Source of the DNA: Moniliella sp. 'wahieum' | Taxonomy: Eukaryota > Basidiomycota > Moniliellomycetes > Moniliellales > Moniliellaceae | NCBI GenBank assembly: GCA_003971905.1 | Contig: RSEE01000064.1 | Coordinates: 62,001 to 126,000, forward strand | Reading direction: 5' to 3' | DNA length: 64,000 bases | In this document: in pieces, positions 46,070 to 57,708 of the stretch | Position numbering within the stretch: the stretch's first letter is position 1 | Layout: every line of letters starts with the position of its first letter | Translations under genes and position numbers: made by a program | Notes under the pieces: generated by a model | What the model was told of the DNA's origin: nothing | The model's input: the letters and a program-made list of their open reading frames with translations, nothing else | Database searches by the model: none

Positions 46070-47036
46070 GGGTGCGTGCCAGCGGAACGATGAGGTCATC
46101 GGCTATCCTTATCCTCCCTGTTTGTCCGGCCTCGGCCATTTGGGATTGCTCCAGCCACCGGAGGACATGGATCATCTTCATTCCTAGCATGTGGTGTGCA
46201 CATTTGCGGATGCACATTTCCAGCAAACAGCCGACTGCACGTAGGGCGGGGGCGGGGGAGGGGGCGATCCGGCTTGATCGAAGCTTGATCGCTGGCCCGA
46301 CCAGATTGGTTTAGGCCCTGAGCGCATGCCCCGAGAGATTACACAACGTAGAAACAGTGCAGACTAGACAACGTCCCCCCGTGGATGACGAGACTGAACC
46401 ATGTCCTGCCCGCCCCGTGGGCGCAAGCTGCCCTACCATCCCCCTGGACAGTAAACATAGCGTGAAGCGGTGCTGTTGCATGGCGAAAGGTGAATAGGTG
46501 AATGGTCCATTCTCCTGAGCGAAGATAAGATTCCCCCCTCGGCACCCTCATGCATCACTGCTGGCACTGGCCTTACTATTGTACACGTGAGTACGAGTCT
46601 GCCGCAGACAAAAAAGGGTGAATAAAGGGTGAATAGGTAAGATGCGTTCCTATGGGGAGGTGCAGATGAGCTCCCCCCCCCCACCCACAAGCGGGGGCGA
46701 AGAAGGGGAGACAAAAAGAGGTAGAGGTAGGGGGGAAGACGAAAGAAACCCAACAGAAGACAATAATGGGAAAGGGGAGGGAAAATGGAGAAAAAAATGG
46801 AGGGGAAAAATGAGCAGGGAAACATGGGGAGAGGGAGAGAGGTGAAGGGGGAAGGGGACGGTCGACCATAGCAGGCCACATAAGCTTAGCACCCTTTGAG
46901 ATATATCTCTCGGGCACATGGACAAGAGAGGTAGGTGCCTCTCTCGGGCCTCAACGACATGGGATCCGCCATGCGCGAGCGGGACTAGGACAAGGACAAG
47001 GGCAAAGGCAGGACAACGGTAAGTACAGTACCTACC
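46070..47036. other. intergenic region, purine-rich
   Basis: No gene supported. The plus strand at 46640-46860 is almost entirely A/G (GGAGAAAAAAATGGAGGGG type), which creates spurious frames on both strands. It lies between the 3' ends of two converging genes, so it probably holds both 3' untranslated regions. Confidence 0.45.
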
Positions 47037-50000
47037 CTACCGTGTCCATAGACTGCCCCAGACCGCCTGCGCCCAGCGGGTCACGCCCCACGCGGGCGGG
47101 GAGGCGTAGTGCGTGAGGCCGCTGAGAGCTGCGATGGAGGCGTTGGAAGTGGCGGCGACGGCGGTGTGGGCTAGGGGCAGTGGCGCTGCGCCAAATCGCC
47201 CGGCGCTGGCTAAGGCGTAGTGGTGCACTGAGTCGCCGAGGCCGAGGGTGAGCGGGGTAGCCAACGAGTTGGCTGGGATGGATGTGCCTGTGCCGTAGCC
47301 CGCGGATGGGATGCCGATCAAGTCGTCTCCGTCCCACTGGCTCGGGTCGGGCGCAAAAAGAAGCCGGCGACCAAGACGCAGTAGGAGAAGAAGAGGATGC
47401 TGGAGGTAGAAGAATGAGATACGAGAGAGCAGAGAGGAGAGAGGAGAGAGAGAGTGGTAAGTTAGTGAGGGGGATGTCCCAGGCCCAAAAGAAACAAGCA
47501 ACCAAAGAAACGAAAAAACGAGAGGAAGGCAGAAAATAAGACGTACGAGCCACGATGGTAGTTGCTCCTGGATTCAATGTAAGTGTAGGTGATCAGGAAG
47601 ATGGAGAAGACGATCGCAATCACGTCCCAGCGGGGGAAGATGAGGGTAAAGGCATGCGACATGCTCGGTACGCCGCCCAAGTGAGCATTGTACCATGCCG
47701 AAAAGGCGACCATGGCAGGGATCTGAATCAAACACACTTGTAGCGCATACGCCGAGCCAATCTCCATCGACAGGGCAATGTTGCCATTGATGCAAACGAC
47801 ATGGCGTTCATAACTCGGTCGTGTTGGGCACCAGCGCAAATAAGGTAATCCCCAAAAACTTCTCGTCCAACCCTTCCTTCCAACACCACATCCACCACAT
47901 CCACCAACACCTCCGCAATAATCGCATACAGCACCGTGCACCCAAGCAGAACCGACATACTCACCGTACGCGACCAAGAGGGCCCATCGTGCCCACCACC
48001 ACCCCACCTTCCGCATGACCACCTGCCTCTGCCCGCGGCACGGGCGCCCGAGGCGGTGCTCCCGAGGGAGGCACTCGACGAGGGAGAAACGCCGGGGCGG
48101 TGGGCCCGAGCGGGAAGTACGTTGAGCCATGTTGGGACGGGTCCCTCGGAGCCGGCCGTGCCGTCGTGCGGCTGTCGGGGTGGCGGAGGAAGAAGCGGGA
48201 GCAGTAGACGAAGATGGTGTGGGGGGAGCGGCAGACCCATGGCGCGGGCATACTCAGCCTCGTAAGACGAGCCGGGAGCTGCAACGGAGGCATATCATCC
48301 ACCCCTCCTGACCGAGGACGCGAACCTGACTTGGCCAACTGGGGCGGTACGAGCCCAGCGAGGCGTTTGTAGATGCTCCCTCGCCGTTGGGGGTCGAGTT
48401 GGATCGTGATGGTCTGCGGCGCTCCCGATGCGCTGGACGGTAGCTGAGAACCATGCGTCAATCCTGCGGGTGCTGAGGCCCGGCCCCACTCGTGGTGGGC
48501 ACCTGGCTCTCTCGGGCAATGTTGGAAGTCGGGTTCTGCCAAATTTGAGACGCATGGTCCGAAGTGAGAACCAAAGTCCCACCGCGTACGACAAAACGAG
48601 GAAGACGGTGCATGTGTAAATCAGGCCTTTGACAGAGGTTTGGAAGAACACATCACGGTCGGGAGGGATGTGCTCGTAAAAGCAGCGGCGGCAATGCCAT
48701 TCGTCAGGATCCCCTGGCCCTTCGCTACCATTCCAGCCCGAACCGGTGTTAGGCCCATCGGGGCAGTCCTTGCAGGTGAGTTGGAACGTGCCATAGATCT
48801 GGTAGAATAACGTGGGTGTCAAGATACCAATGATGGCCATGATCAGCATCGTACTCGTCACGCCGGCCGAGCGGGCATTGAAACGCTGCTCTTTGCGCCG
48901 AGATGCCCCCGACACCATAGACAGTCCACAGTCAGCATCAGTACACCAGCCAAGATCGAGCCAATGATCGAGCCCTCGACCAAACGGGCCTTATCCTGGG
49001 TCAGGGATGCCGTAGAGGATGATCTCAATGATGGAACCAAACGTTGCGTTGATAACCGCACCCATACCGATCGACGACTGGGCGGAAATGGAAGCGACAG
49101 CCATACCAATAAAGTACGAGAGGGGATCACACTGCCCAAGGCCAAAACAAAGATGACTCCGTGGCTCGAGATGGTACCCCAAAACCCAGTGGTAAAGCCG
49201 TGCTTGGTGAGCCAAGGGCTTAGGAAGAAGAAGTCAAAGATGGTGAAAAAGACCAAGGGAAGCGTATTGACAAACAAGATGTTGACCCCACCCACAGTGT
49301 ACTTGTAGTACTGCCACCCTACGGCGCGGTACGTGCAAAGGAGAATCGTGCTGTTCCGCTCGGGCGAGGAGGAGACAATCTTTCGCACAAAACCATGGGG
49401 TGACGCATGCGCCGCGCTCCGTGCCCCGACAAACGTCCCTCCACGGCCAGCCGCCGCATTGGCCAACTGGCCGCCGGGGCCAAACATATGAACCGTACTC
49501 GGCCGAGTGCATGTGCAGGGCCAGGGTTGGGTGGCCAAGTTCTTGAGCAGGATCCAGGTCTTGGCCATTGGGATCGAGAAGACGCCACCCCAACAGAGGA
49601 GACAGACAATCCCCATCAGTGGGCCCAGCAAAAAGTAAAACACAATCCCGTAAGCCAACTTGCCAGCCCATCGGTGGGCGAGGCCCACATCATGACCTTC
49701 CGAATCGTACACGTAACCATAATCCTTGAGCTCGGCGGTGAGAGTGCGACCGATTTCTGTACCATATCCCTGCTGGGTGTCGGACGTCATGCCTTGCGTG
49801 AGAGGAGTGTGCTCCGAGGGCTCCCCACGACGATGGGGCGGGAGCATGGTGGCGTCGTCAAACGAGATGCGGAAGGCGAACCATCGAGACGACCGCTGCG
49901 AAGCAGCACGGGACGACTCTAGCTGGGATGGCGGGTGCGGACGACACGCGAATTAAATGCGATCTGGTGGGTGTGGTCATGAGGGAAGCGGGCACGACGG

Positions 50001-51385
50001 GAGTGAACTCATTCTCGTACGTTTGGTCGTCCGAGGGCAGGTTCTCTTCAACTTGGCTGAGGCAGGGGCAAAGTCGATCGCGTTCCCATGCTGACGAGCA
50101 TGGGGAACGAGCTCCACTTCCACGTATTTGCCAAACGGCCAGAAAATGTACGTACCCAGCTCGCGAACGACGCGTGCATACTTTTGTCCACCCACGGGCA
50201 CCAATTCGAGCCCCCAACCAAGGACAAAGCACAGCGCGCTGAGCCAGCTTCCAACAAACACTGTCCACAGCAGATTGCCCGGAGCAAATGACGCTCCGCC
50301 GCCACAGACGGCATGTTGTGCAGCGCTGTTCGGCGTTGCGCGTGATCGAACGGTTTTTCTTGTACAGCGCCGGCTTCCAAATGGGCAGACCAAAGGGGTG
50401 CTCAATGTTAATGGCATCTTGGCGGTCCTTGAGAGTGTATTCGACGTCGTTGCCATCGTCCGCGTCCTCGTCTTCGTCTTCGTCCTCGTCCTCGTCGCCC
50501 TCATCCGGATTCTCCTCATCCGAACCCTGACCTCGGCGCCTTCCTCACCGTCATCAGAATCTCATCTTGGCTGACGCTAACGTCTGGTACAGCACTGGCA
50601 GGAGGGACAGCCGTCTCGTCGACGAGCGAAGAAGACAAGTCGCCAGACGCGCCGCCTTGGGCCTCGATATCCTCAGTCGCCATCGACTGGGTACGGGAGC
50701 GTGACTGGCCAATGCTAGGAGCGATACGCCAAGCATGACGCCCGCGGTTGCTCCACAACTCGGCCGAATCGTCGGGGGCGCCCAGCTCGGACTCGGAGGC
50801 GTCGGTACCAAACTCACTCGGCGCACGGAGATCGGCGGTGGTTTGATCATCGCTCAGGATGCTGCCGGAGCGGGAGGCAGCGCTGCGACGGCGCTGTGCG
50901 GCGAGGGAGTCCGGCGCTCAAGGCACTGGTGCGCTGGACACCCGGCATCTTGGAGGGCATACTAGCACGAGAAGGGAGCCCATCGTGAGGCCCGGGCGGA
51001 CGCTGTTGGTGGCGGAGTTGAAGCTGCTGCTGCTGCTTCTCGAGGCGGCGGCGCTCGCGTTGACGCTCACGGTAGCGGCGCTTGACAAGCTCCTCGCCGC
51101 GGTCGAAGGGTTTGACTTCGTCGTCTTCGGGGTCGAGCGGGCCGTATTGGTCATCGTTGTCGTTGCTGGGGTCGGGACGGGCGGAGGCGCGGTGGGAGGG
51201 GGACGGGCGCTGCGGGAGGTGCCGCGCTGGGAGCGGGAGGCGGAGGCAGAGGCGGAGGCAGAGGCAGAGGCAGGGGCAGGGGCGGGCAGGGCGCCGGAGC
51301 GGAGCGGGTTGCGGCGGGTTGCGCGGCGGGGCGGGGGTGAGCGGGGGGGGTGGGCGGTCGTCGTCGGGGGGCGGGGGGCGGACAT
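47037..51385 (-). CDS. vacuolar Vnx1-like cation/H+ exchanger (CaCA family, frame-broken)
   Basis: Vnx1-type proteins of the Ca2+/cation antiporter superfamily exchange Na+, K+ or Ca2+ for H+ at the vacuole or ER. The ATG at 51385 opens a long cytosolic N-terminus: Pro-rich, then DNDDQYGPLDPEDDEVKPFD, a Gln-rich coil and an acidic Asp-Glu run (about 50455-50510). The diagnostic block FGLPIWKPALYKKNRSITRN lies at 50340-50405. Membrane blocks include LWTVFVGSWLSALCFVLGW, SIGMGAVINATFGSIIEIIL (first alpha repeat, about 49015-49080), LVEGSIIGSILAGVL, and INGNIALSMEIGSAYALQ (second repeat, about 47730-47800). An intron at 47400-47546 (147 bases, GTACGT donor) joins YHRGS to ILFFSYCVLVAGF. The A5 run at 47355-47359 is one base short. 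Many further one-base breaks occur between 47800 and 51100. The stop is the TAG at 47037. Confidence 0.88.
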
Positions 51386-52141
51386 GGCGGCGGGGGAGGC
51401 GGGGGGGGGGCGGGTCGGTGGAGACGCTGCGGGCGTTGTGGGAGGCGGTGGGGGGAGGGAGGGCGGGCGGGCGTGTCTGGGGGGGGGGGGGGAGGGGAGG
51501 GGAGGTGAGCAGGCGAGGCGGGTGGGCGCAAGGGCGGGCTGCGCCGCGGCAGAGAGGGGCACGGGGGGCAGAGGGGGCGACGTACGGAGGGCGCGGTGTG
51601 GTGGGCGGCGGGGCGAGGCTGCGCCGGGAGTGGGAGCGTGGCGGCGACGGGGGCGGGGGCCGGCATGGGGGCAGGCAGGCGGATGGCGATGGGGATGGGT
51701 GGATGCGCACATGGCTCGCATGTGTGTTGGATAGCTACCAGCCGCTGGGCACGCCGCCCCATGACGCGTTGCACACTGCCCCCCTGCCTGCCGCGCCTGC
51801 GCCCGCGAGCTGCGCTGCGAACTGGCGGCTGCCAAGCGTCCGCGTGCACGCGCTGCGGCGGCACGCCTAGGCTGCCGCCGCGTCTGCGGCATGTGGCACG
51901 CCGCCCCCCTCACCGCCCCCGTGCCGCGCGGGCCCCCTGCGCCCGCCCAGCACACGCGCCCCCGTGCAGCGGCAGGCGCACGGCGCAAGCGTAAGCGGAA
52001 GCATCTCCAATCCAGCGTCCCGCCCTATCCACCGCCCAGTCCAGTCCGCGTACCTGGCCGGTGGAGCACAGCAGCGTCTGCCCGTCGCCAGTCGCACCGC
52101 GTCCCACCCACCCCCACCTACCAGCCCAGCCGCCCCCTCCC
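51386..52141. other. short divergent region between Vnx1-like and Erv2-like genes
   Basis: These 756 bases separate two divergent genes. The left part is extremely G-rich on the plus strand, including a G12 run at 51479-51491. The right part is C-rich (tracts before 52142). No TATA box is evident. Long frames on both strands here come from composition and are not supported as genes. Confidence 0.45.
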
Positions 52142-53060
52142 ATGCGCGCCCCCCCCCGCCTCCCCCCACCGTGCGCCGATTCGGCCTGCTCCTCCTCGTC
52201 GCCGCCACCGTGCTCCTCGTGCCCACCTTCCTCTACGTCGAGCACACGCCGTCTACGACCCCTCGGCCCTCGAATGGGCGCCCGCCCCCGCCAACCAGCC
52301 CGCCGCCGCCCCGCCCTCTTCCACCCCGCCGGCCAGGTCGGCCAGGGACACCCCATAGGCTACCCACACGCCTCGACAAGATCCCTACCTTCTTTGAGGC
52401 CTGCCTCATGAACCCCAATGTCCGCTGGGTAGACCTCGCCGCCTGCGACCGCGCCCGCACCCATCTCCACGACAACCCGCCGCCGCCTGCTGCCCCCTCC
52501 CCGCTCTCCAGCACAGCCGCCCTACCCCCCCTCCGCCCCTGTCGTCGGTGGCGCTGCTGCTGCTGCTGCTGCTGCATCCACTGCGCCTGCCACTGGCGCA
52601 AAGGACACGGTCGACCCCAATGGACTGGCCATCATGCCCCAAATGGGCAATGCTACGGCCAAGGCCGAGCTCGGGCGCGCCACCTGGCACTTTCTGCATA
52701 CCATGACTCTGCGCTACCCCGACCAGCCTACAGAGCAGGACAAGAAGATGCTCAAAGACTTTTTCTCTCTCTTTTCCCGCCTCTATCCGTGTGGCGACTG
52801 CGCCAACCACTTCCAAGGCATGCTCGAGCGCTATCCGGCCCAGGTCGGCTCGCGCAAGTCGGCTTCCCTCTGGCTCTGTTCGCTGCACAACAAGGTCAAT
52901 GCGCGCCTTCACAAGCCCGAGTTTGACTGTGCCAACTTGGACCAGACCTACGACTGTGGCTGTGGGCCAGATCCATGCATCCACCTCGACTCGCGGGACA
53001 GCTCCTTTGGACCGGAGGTGGAGCCCGTTGGAAGGCTGGGGCGAGGTAGGCGCGTTCTAA
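52142..53060 (+). CDS. ERV2: Erv2-like FAD-dependent sulfhydryl oxidase
   Basis: Erv2 makes disulfides de novo in the ER lumen and passes them to PDI, using FAD and oxygen. The ATG at 52142 leads, after a C-run that appears one base short, to a single N-terminal membrane anchor (RRFGLLLLVAATVLLVPTFL). A low-complexity linker holds an eight-Ala run coded by (GCT)n at 52552-52576. The ERV/ALR domain begins at MPQMGNATAKAELGRATWHF (52634). It shows the active-site CGDC in LYPCGDCANHF (about 52785), then SRKSASLWLCSLHNKVN (FAD-binding His and Asn) and FDCANLDQTYDCGC. The domain is in one clean frame. The end is uncertain: a GTAGGC donor-like site at 53045 or a one-base shift leads to a stop at 53058-53060. 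Family placement is firm. Confidence 0.88.
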
Positions 53061-54331
53061 CAGCGTCCCTCTACCCGACCCTGTTTTCGTTTCATCACCA
53101 TTATATCCTCCTTGTGTGTCGTGTAACACTCGCTTCCGCCTCATTCTGTTCTCTGCTACCCTCTCGCACCTTGGCATGCCCGGTCCCCGTAAGCATATTC
53201 CGCACCCACCTTCCCTCTGCGCGTGCTTCGTGACCCTGTGTGGCTGTTGCTACCGCTCTTGCCGGTCCCGAGCCCTCCTGGTCCGACTCTCATTCCCAAT
53301 TGATGTAATGATTGATGCCATGAGATGCATATGGGGCTTGGGGCCCGCGGTGGGATGGGTGGGCTTGAGTGGGTTGGAGTGGGGAGGGTAATGGGTGCGA
53401 TAGGCAGGGGGAAGGCGGCCTGGGGGTGCAAGTGGGGGGATTCAACCCCTCAGCCTCACGTTGGCCGCGTTGGCCGGGACCAGCAAAGCATACCAGACCA
53501 GGACCCAGCGAGAAATGACGTCACTGATAGGGACAGAACAGCGCATCGACCATCGATCAGATCTGAGCGCCTGCGCTTGAGCCAGCTGTCCATGTCACGT
53601 GTCAGTACTGAGCAGCTGCGCTGAATATATGTTGAACATTGACTGGGAGTTGAAAGTTGAAATTGGGGTGGACGGCATGGCTGGTTGGTCTAGTCCCTAG
53701 TCCCTAATGCATAACTCTCAAATCCCATACCCATACCAACGCCCCCTGCGAGCAGCATCCTGCATCCGGCCTGGCTGACCCTTTCGATTGCACGTCTCTG
53801 CACCTCACATCTCGGCCCGCTCAGCCCGTTCAACGTGCAGCGTTCCCATCACTTTCCCCTCCCGCCTCCGCAAGTGGCCTAATCAACTCTCGACCTGCGA
53901 TTGACGCGTGTCCGTTATTGCCGGTCCTGCCATCCCGGCTCGCCTTCTCAGCTTCAAGCTCCACGCCCACTCTGGGGGCTAAGCAGCGCTAAGCGCTTTG
54001 ACCGCCAATAGTTGGGACGCAGGCCAGCAACATTGCCGTGCTTACTCCCATCGCCTCGTTCGCACCATCCACCGTCTGTCTGTGCCCATCTACCCCCAGC
54101 TATACCTCCCATCCTCTTGTTCCTGCCTTCTCCCCACCGCCGAGAGTGGGTGGACGCGACGCGTCACTCATCCCATTTTGTCCTCTCGTCAATCACGTTG
54201 GGTGCCCCGCGCATTTAGCCAACTTTTTATTGGTTGTTTGTTTTTTCGCACGCCTTTTCCGCGCTCCGACCCGAGTGTCTTTCCTTCACGGTCTTGTCTG
54301 TGGCATTGGTGGTATACATTATCACGCAGCT
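53061..54331. other. intergenic region
   Basis: No gene supported. It contains GTCAGTACTGAGCAGC (53600-53615), GTTGAACATTGACTGGGAGTTGAAAGTTGAAA (53631-53662), GTTCAACGTGCAGCG (53828-53842) and GACGCGACGCGTCACTC (54155-54171), the same word families as in other spacers. Confidence 0.4.
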
Positions 54332-55276
54332 ATGACCAGTGGAACTCGCCGTCCGCCCCGCCACTCTCCGTTTTGGCACGGCCAGGAGTTCCCCAGCCCC
54401 GACCAGGCGCACCTCGCTATTCGAAGATGGCAATCTAGCCTTGCCGGGTGTCCAGCAGGCAGCGAAACGTGTCTGGTGTGGGATGCGAGCCTGAGCATCG
54501 TACGCTGCGTCGCACCCACTCCCCCCCTACCCCGGGACACAGCGTGCCACTGCCACCACATGCGCATTCAAGGCCATCGTTCAACGCCAATCTTTCCTCC
54601 CCGCCGTCGACCCTTGTGACGAATCGGGGTTCTTTGCTTTCTACTGTACCCCTCATAGCACTACCTGCCCCGCTTGCCCGCGCCCTCGTGCACCCAGTGC
54701 AGCCCACCCCGCTCACAGCGACGCACCGGAGCAAGTGGCGCCAGGCCCGCTCGGCGGACCCGCAAACGCGTGGGGGAGCCGGATGCGGCTTCGGGTTCAG
54801 CAGCTACTTTCGCCGCGGGGGGCACGGGGCGCTCAAGATCGCGGTCGGGGTCGGGGTCGGGGTCGGGACCGGGACCGGGATCGGAGACAATGTACCTAGA
54901 AGCGGTGGTGCGGCACATACATCTACTCCTTGCCTCTCCGCTTTTGGCCAGTGGAGCCGGGGAGGAGAGTGTTCGGTCGCAAGCCCACGACCTGCTTGCT
55001 CTGGCCGGACAAGCGTACGCGTCTGGCGTGGCAGCGGGTGTGATTGCTCACCAGCTGCACGATTGGTTGGTGGGGCAACGAGCGCCGGTACCTCTCTGGC
55101 CCCGGACCCGTTCCTGGTACCTTCTCCACCGCATGGCGCGTCTCACTGCAGTCCCCTCTCGTCCCCGCACCATAGCGGCTTCCCCTACCTTGTCCTCCCC
55201 CGTCGGGCTGCGCGCAGCCGTAGTGGCAGGCGAAGGATCGTCGCCTTCCTGGCGAGCGAAACGAGCACGACGTTGA
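54332..55276 (+). CDS. hypothetical protein, frame-broken
   Basis: Not recognised. The ATG at 54332 gives MTSGTRRPPRHSPFWHGQEF and then QAHLAIRRWQSSLAG, a coherent mildly basic N-terminus. After a Pro/Ser-rich middle the frame must change near 54500-54700. The C-terminal part is helical and protein-like: YLEAVVRHIHLLLASPLLAS, then SQAHDLLALAGQAYASGVAAG and IAHQLHDWLVGQRAPVPLWP, ending at the TGA at 55274-55276. A tandem GGGTCG/GGGACCG run (54843-54882) lies between the parts. It may be a transcription-related or fungal-specific protein; I cannot tell. Start and stop are plausible but the middle is not resolved. Confidence 0.45.
54843..54882. repeat. short tandem repeat, hexamer GGGGTC/GGGACC
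   Basis: About seven GGGTCG- or GGGACC-type hexamers in a row. A related GGGGTC run occurs at 8897-8922. Confidence 0.75.
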
Positions 55277-56717
55277 CGCTCAGAACAGCCTGTTTGCGCT
55301 TCCTTTGCTTTCGCCTGTTCTTTATTGTGCGTGCCATATGTCCTGCGGGCCTTATATGACGTCGGCCTGTTCCTCCCTGTCGCTCGCCGCCCTTGTATGA
55401 TTGTCCCTCTCGTCTCATCCTGCTGTCCCTCGTCGGACTGCTACGTTGTGTCGTTGGCTGTCATGATGTACTTTTATATGCAACAAGAGTAAAATCTGTC
55501 TCCTGTTCCTGTTTCCTGTCTCCTGTTCCTGTTTCCTTGTCAGAGAATGCCAGCACGGCCCTCCCTCGCCCTCTCCTTGCCGGATCACATCCGCTTTCCC
55601 CTTCCCCTTTTGTCCTAGATGTACATCCCCCGTCTGTGCTTCCGCTGGTCGCTTGCGTATGGGTTACGGTTGTTGGCGGAACGCTTCCGCAAGTAATCGA
55701 ATCGGTTTCGATTGTGCTGTCGTGTCGTATGGGGCGAAAATCATGGAAAGTAGGGCCATTGGTGTCATGCCGAAGTTAGCAAGACCACCAGGTACAGAGC
55801 AACCAAGTCTAGGTAGAAAGGGGAAGGAAACGCTCGGGAGCGAATGGGTTCGGGGCGTGGACTAGTGATATGGTGATACTTGACCCCGCGAGTACACGGG
55901 AGCGATGAGTACGTGCCGGGGGAGGTTGCAGCGAGGAAGCGGGGTGGATGGATGGATGGTGGCTGGGCCCGCCCAAGAACGTCCGCCTGGGGACCGGGTA
56001 CCCCGCCCATTTCCGTAGAGGATCTCCTAGCCAGCGTCTTAGGATTGCATGTCGTATTGCATGTAACATGTAACATGGAACGTTGAATGCGGGCAAGGTC
56101 TGTGCAGTCCAGTCGCCCAGTGCGAGGGTGGGGCAGGGGTAGGCGCAACAGCGAGCACACGCGATGATTTGCCTCCTCGACCAGTCGATAACCAAGCTTT
56201 GGAACGCATTGGTATCGGCGATAAGAACCGGAAAGCTAGAGCTGCGGGATTAAGCGTTGACGTGTTGAACGTTGAGCGTCGCGGTGAACGTTACACGCTA
56301 CTGGGCTACCTCCTCTCTCGTCCCGTCGCCCGTTAATTCCGCCCCCCTCCTCTCTTGCTAGCTTCGATCTGTACAGAACACTGACCTGATGCGCTGTCCT
56401 GTGACGTCATGGGCCCCACATGCCCACTGCGGGGTTAACGTTTAACCTCGCTCAGCCCACCACCAGCCCATTGAGGGTCTGGCTTTGGCGCATTCGCCCG
56501 CTTAAGCCGCTCGCCCCACCGATAGCCGACACCTATTTAGCCTTCCTTTCTTGCTCTTCTGTGCCCCACCATCATCCCCATTTCCTCGCACCACCTCCCC
56601 CACCTTGTGTTGACCCTTTTGCCCCACGCAACTCTCCAGCACACCACCACCATCAATGCTGCTTCCTTCCACCTCCATTGCCCGCCCCTGTGGGTAGCTG
56701 GCTCACGCGCCACTGCC
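55277..56717. other. intergenic region upstream of NIPSNAP
   Basis: No gene supported. It contains a direct repeat TGTCTCCTGTTCCTGTTTCC (55497-55538), a purine-rich block, ACATGTAACATGGAACGTTGAA (56066-56087) and GTTGACGTGTTGAACGTTGAGCGTCGCGGTGAACGTT (56255-56291), some 430-460 bases before the gene. Confidence 0.4.
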
Positions 56718-57708
56718 ATGATGGGTTCGACCGCTTGCCGGCCCTCTGCCGCGCTCGGCCCCTGCGCTCGGCCCCTTTCCACTTCCTCGGGGACCCAGGA
56801 CGTGGAGGACGATGTGGCGCCCAAGCGGCAAGGTCTACTCAGCAAGCTGCTCAATGGCAATTTCCAATCACAAAAGGAAGGCGAGCTGGCGCACAGTGTG
56901 GCGGTGGGTCGTGGGAAGCACATTCACGAGATTGTACGTCACACGGTGCAGCCCGCTGCGGTGGAAGCGTACCAAAAGGCGGTGGGCTCGGTGTACCCGC
57001 AATTTGAGCACGCTCACGGGGCCAATGTGCCGGCGTTGCTGGGCTCGTGGCATGTCCATATTGGAGACCAAGACACCTTTTTCCACATTTGGCGACACGA
57101 TTCCTACGCGGCGTACGATGCTGCGCACGAGCCCGACAGTCCCGCTGCCTCGTTGCACACGGCCATCGAGCCCCACTTGGCGCCCACGCTGCGCAGTCGG
57201 TCCAATTGGCTCGCACAAGAGTTTGCCTTTTGGCCCACGGTGACCCAAGTGCCCAAGGCATTGCATTTTGAAAAGATGCATGGCCTTGTCCCCGCCCCGC
57301 ACCTGATTCACCAAGATTGGATCTTTGAGCTGCGCACGTACCACCTCAAGCCGGGGTCGCTGTTGGAATGGTCGTCCTACTGGCGTCGGGGGCTGGAGGC
57401 ACGGACCAAGTATGTGGAGCCGATTGGGGCTTGGTTTACCCAAGTGGGCGGGCTGCATACGGTCTTTCACATTTGGGCCTACCCTCGCTCGAGGAGCGCA
57501 AGATTACGCGCGACGCGGCGTGGCAGGAAGACACATGGAACAGCACGGTCAAATCAGTGAGTTTTCTTTGGATTCTACTTGCGGTATGACAACCTGAGCG
57601 CAATACCCAGGCTAACCTTTTTTCCTATTTGCTATCCAGACTGTCAAGCTCATTGACTCGATGCACAGCCAGATCCTCAAACCTCTTCCGTTTAGCCCGC
57701 TAAAATGA
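56718..57708 (+). CDS. NIPSNAP family mitochondrial protein
   Basis: NIPSNAP proteins are mitochondrial matrix and outer-surface proteins with two dimeric alpha/beta-barrel halves; mammalian members mark damaged mitochondria for mitophagy. The ATG at 56718 opens an Arg/Ser/Ala-rich presequence (MMGSTACRPSAALGPCARPL), then GLLSKLLNGN. The two NIPSNAP halves follow: first from HEIVRHTVQP through HIWRHDSYAAYDAAHEPD, second from WIFELRTYHLKPGSLLEW through GLHTVFHIWAYP. The CCC at 57482-57484 appears one base short; with one more base the end reads SLEERKITRDAAWQEDTWN. The intron 57557-57639 (83 bases, GTGAGT..CCAG) joins STVKS to TVKLIDSMHSQIL, and the TGA is at 57706-57708. An ATG at 56655 (MLLPSTSIARP) is a possible alternative start in another frame. 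Confidence 0.9.

Noticed and set aside
50847..51988. Very long Pro/Arg/Ala-rich frames on both strands around 51-52 kb
   Set aside because: They come from the G/C-skewed composition. Only the minus-strand frame that carries the Vnx1-like N-terminus has protein-like, charged sequence.
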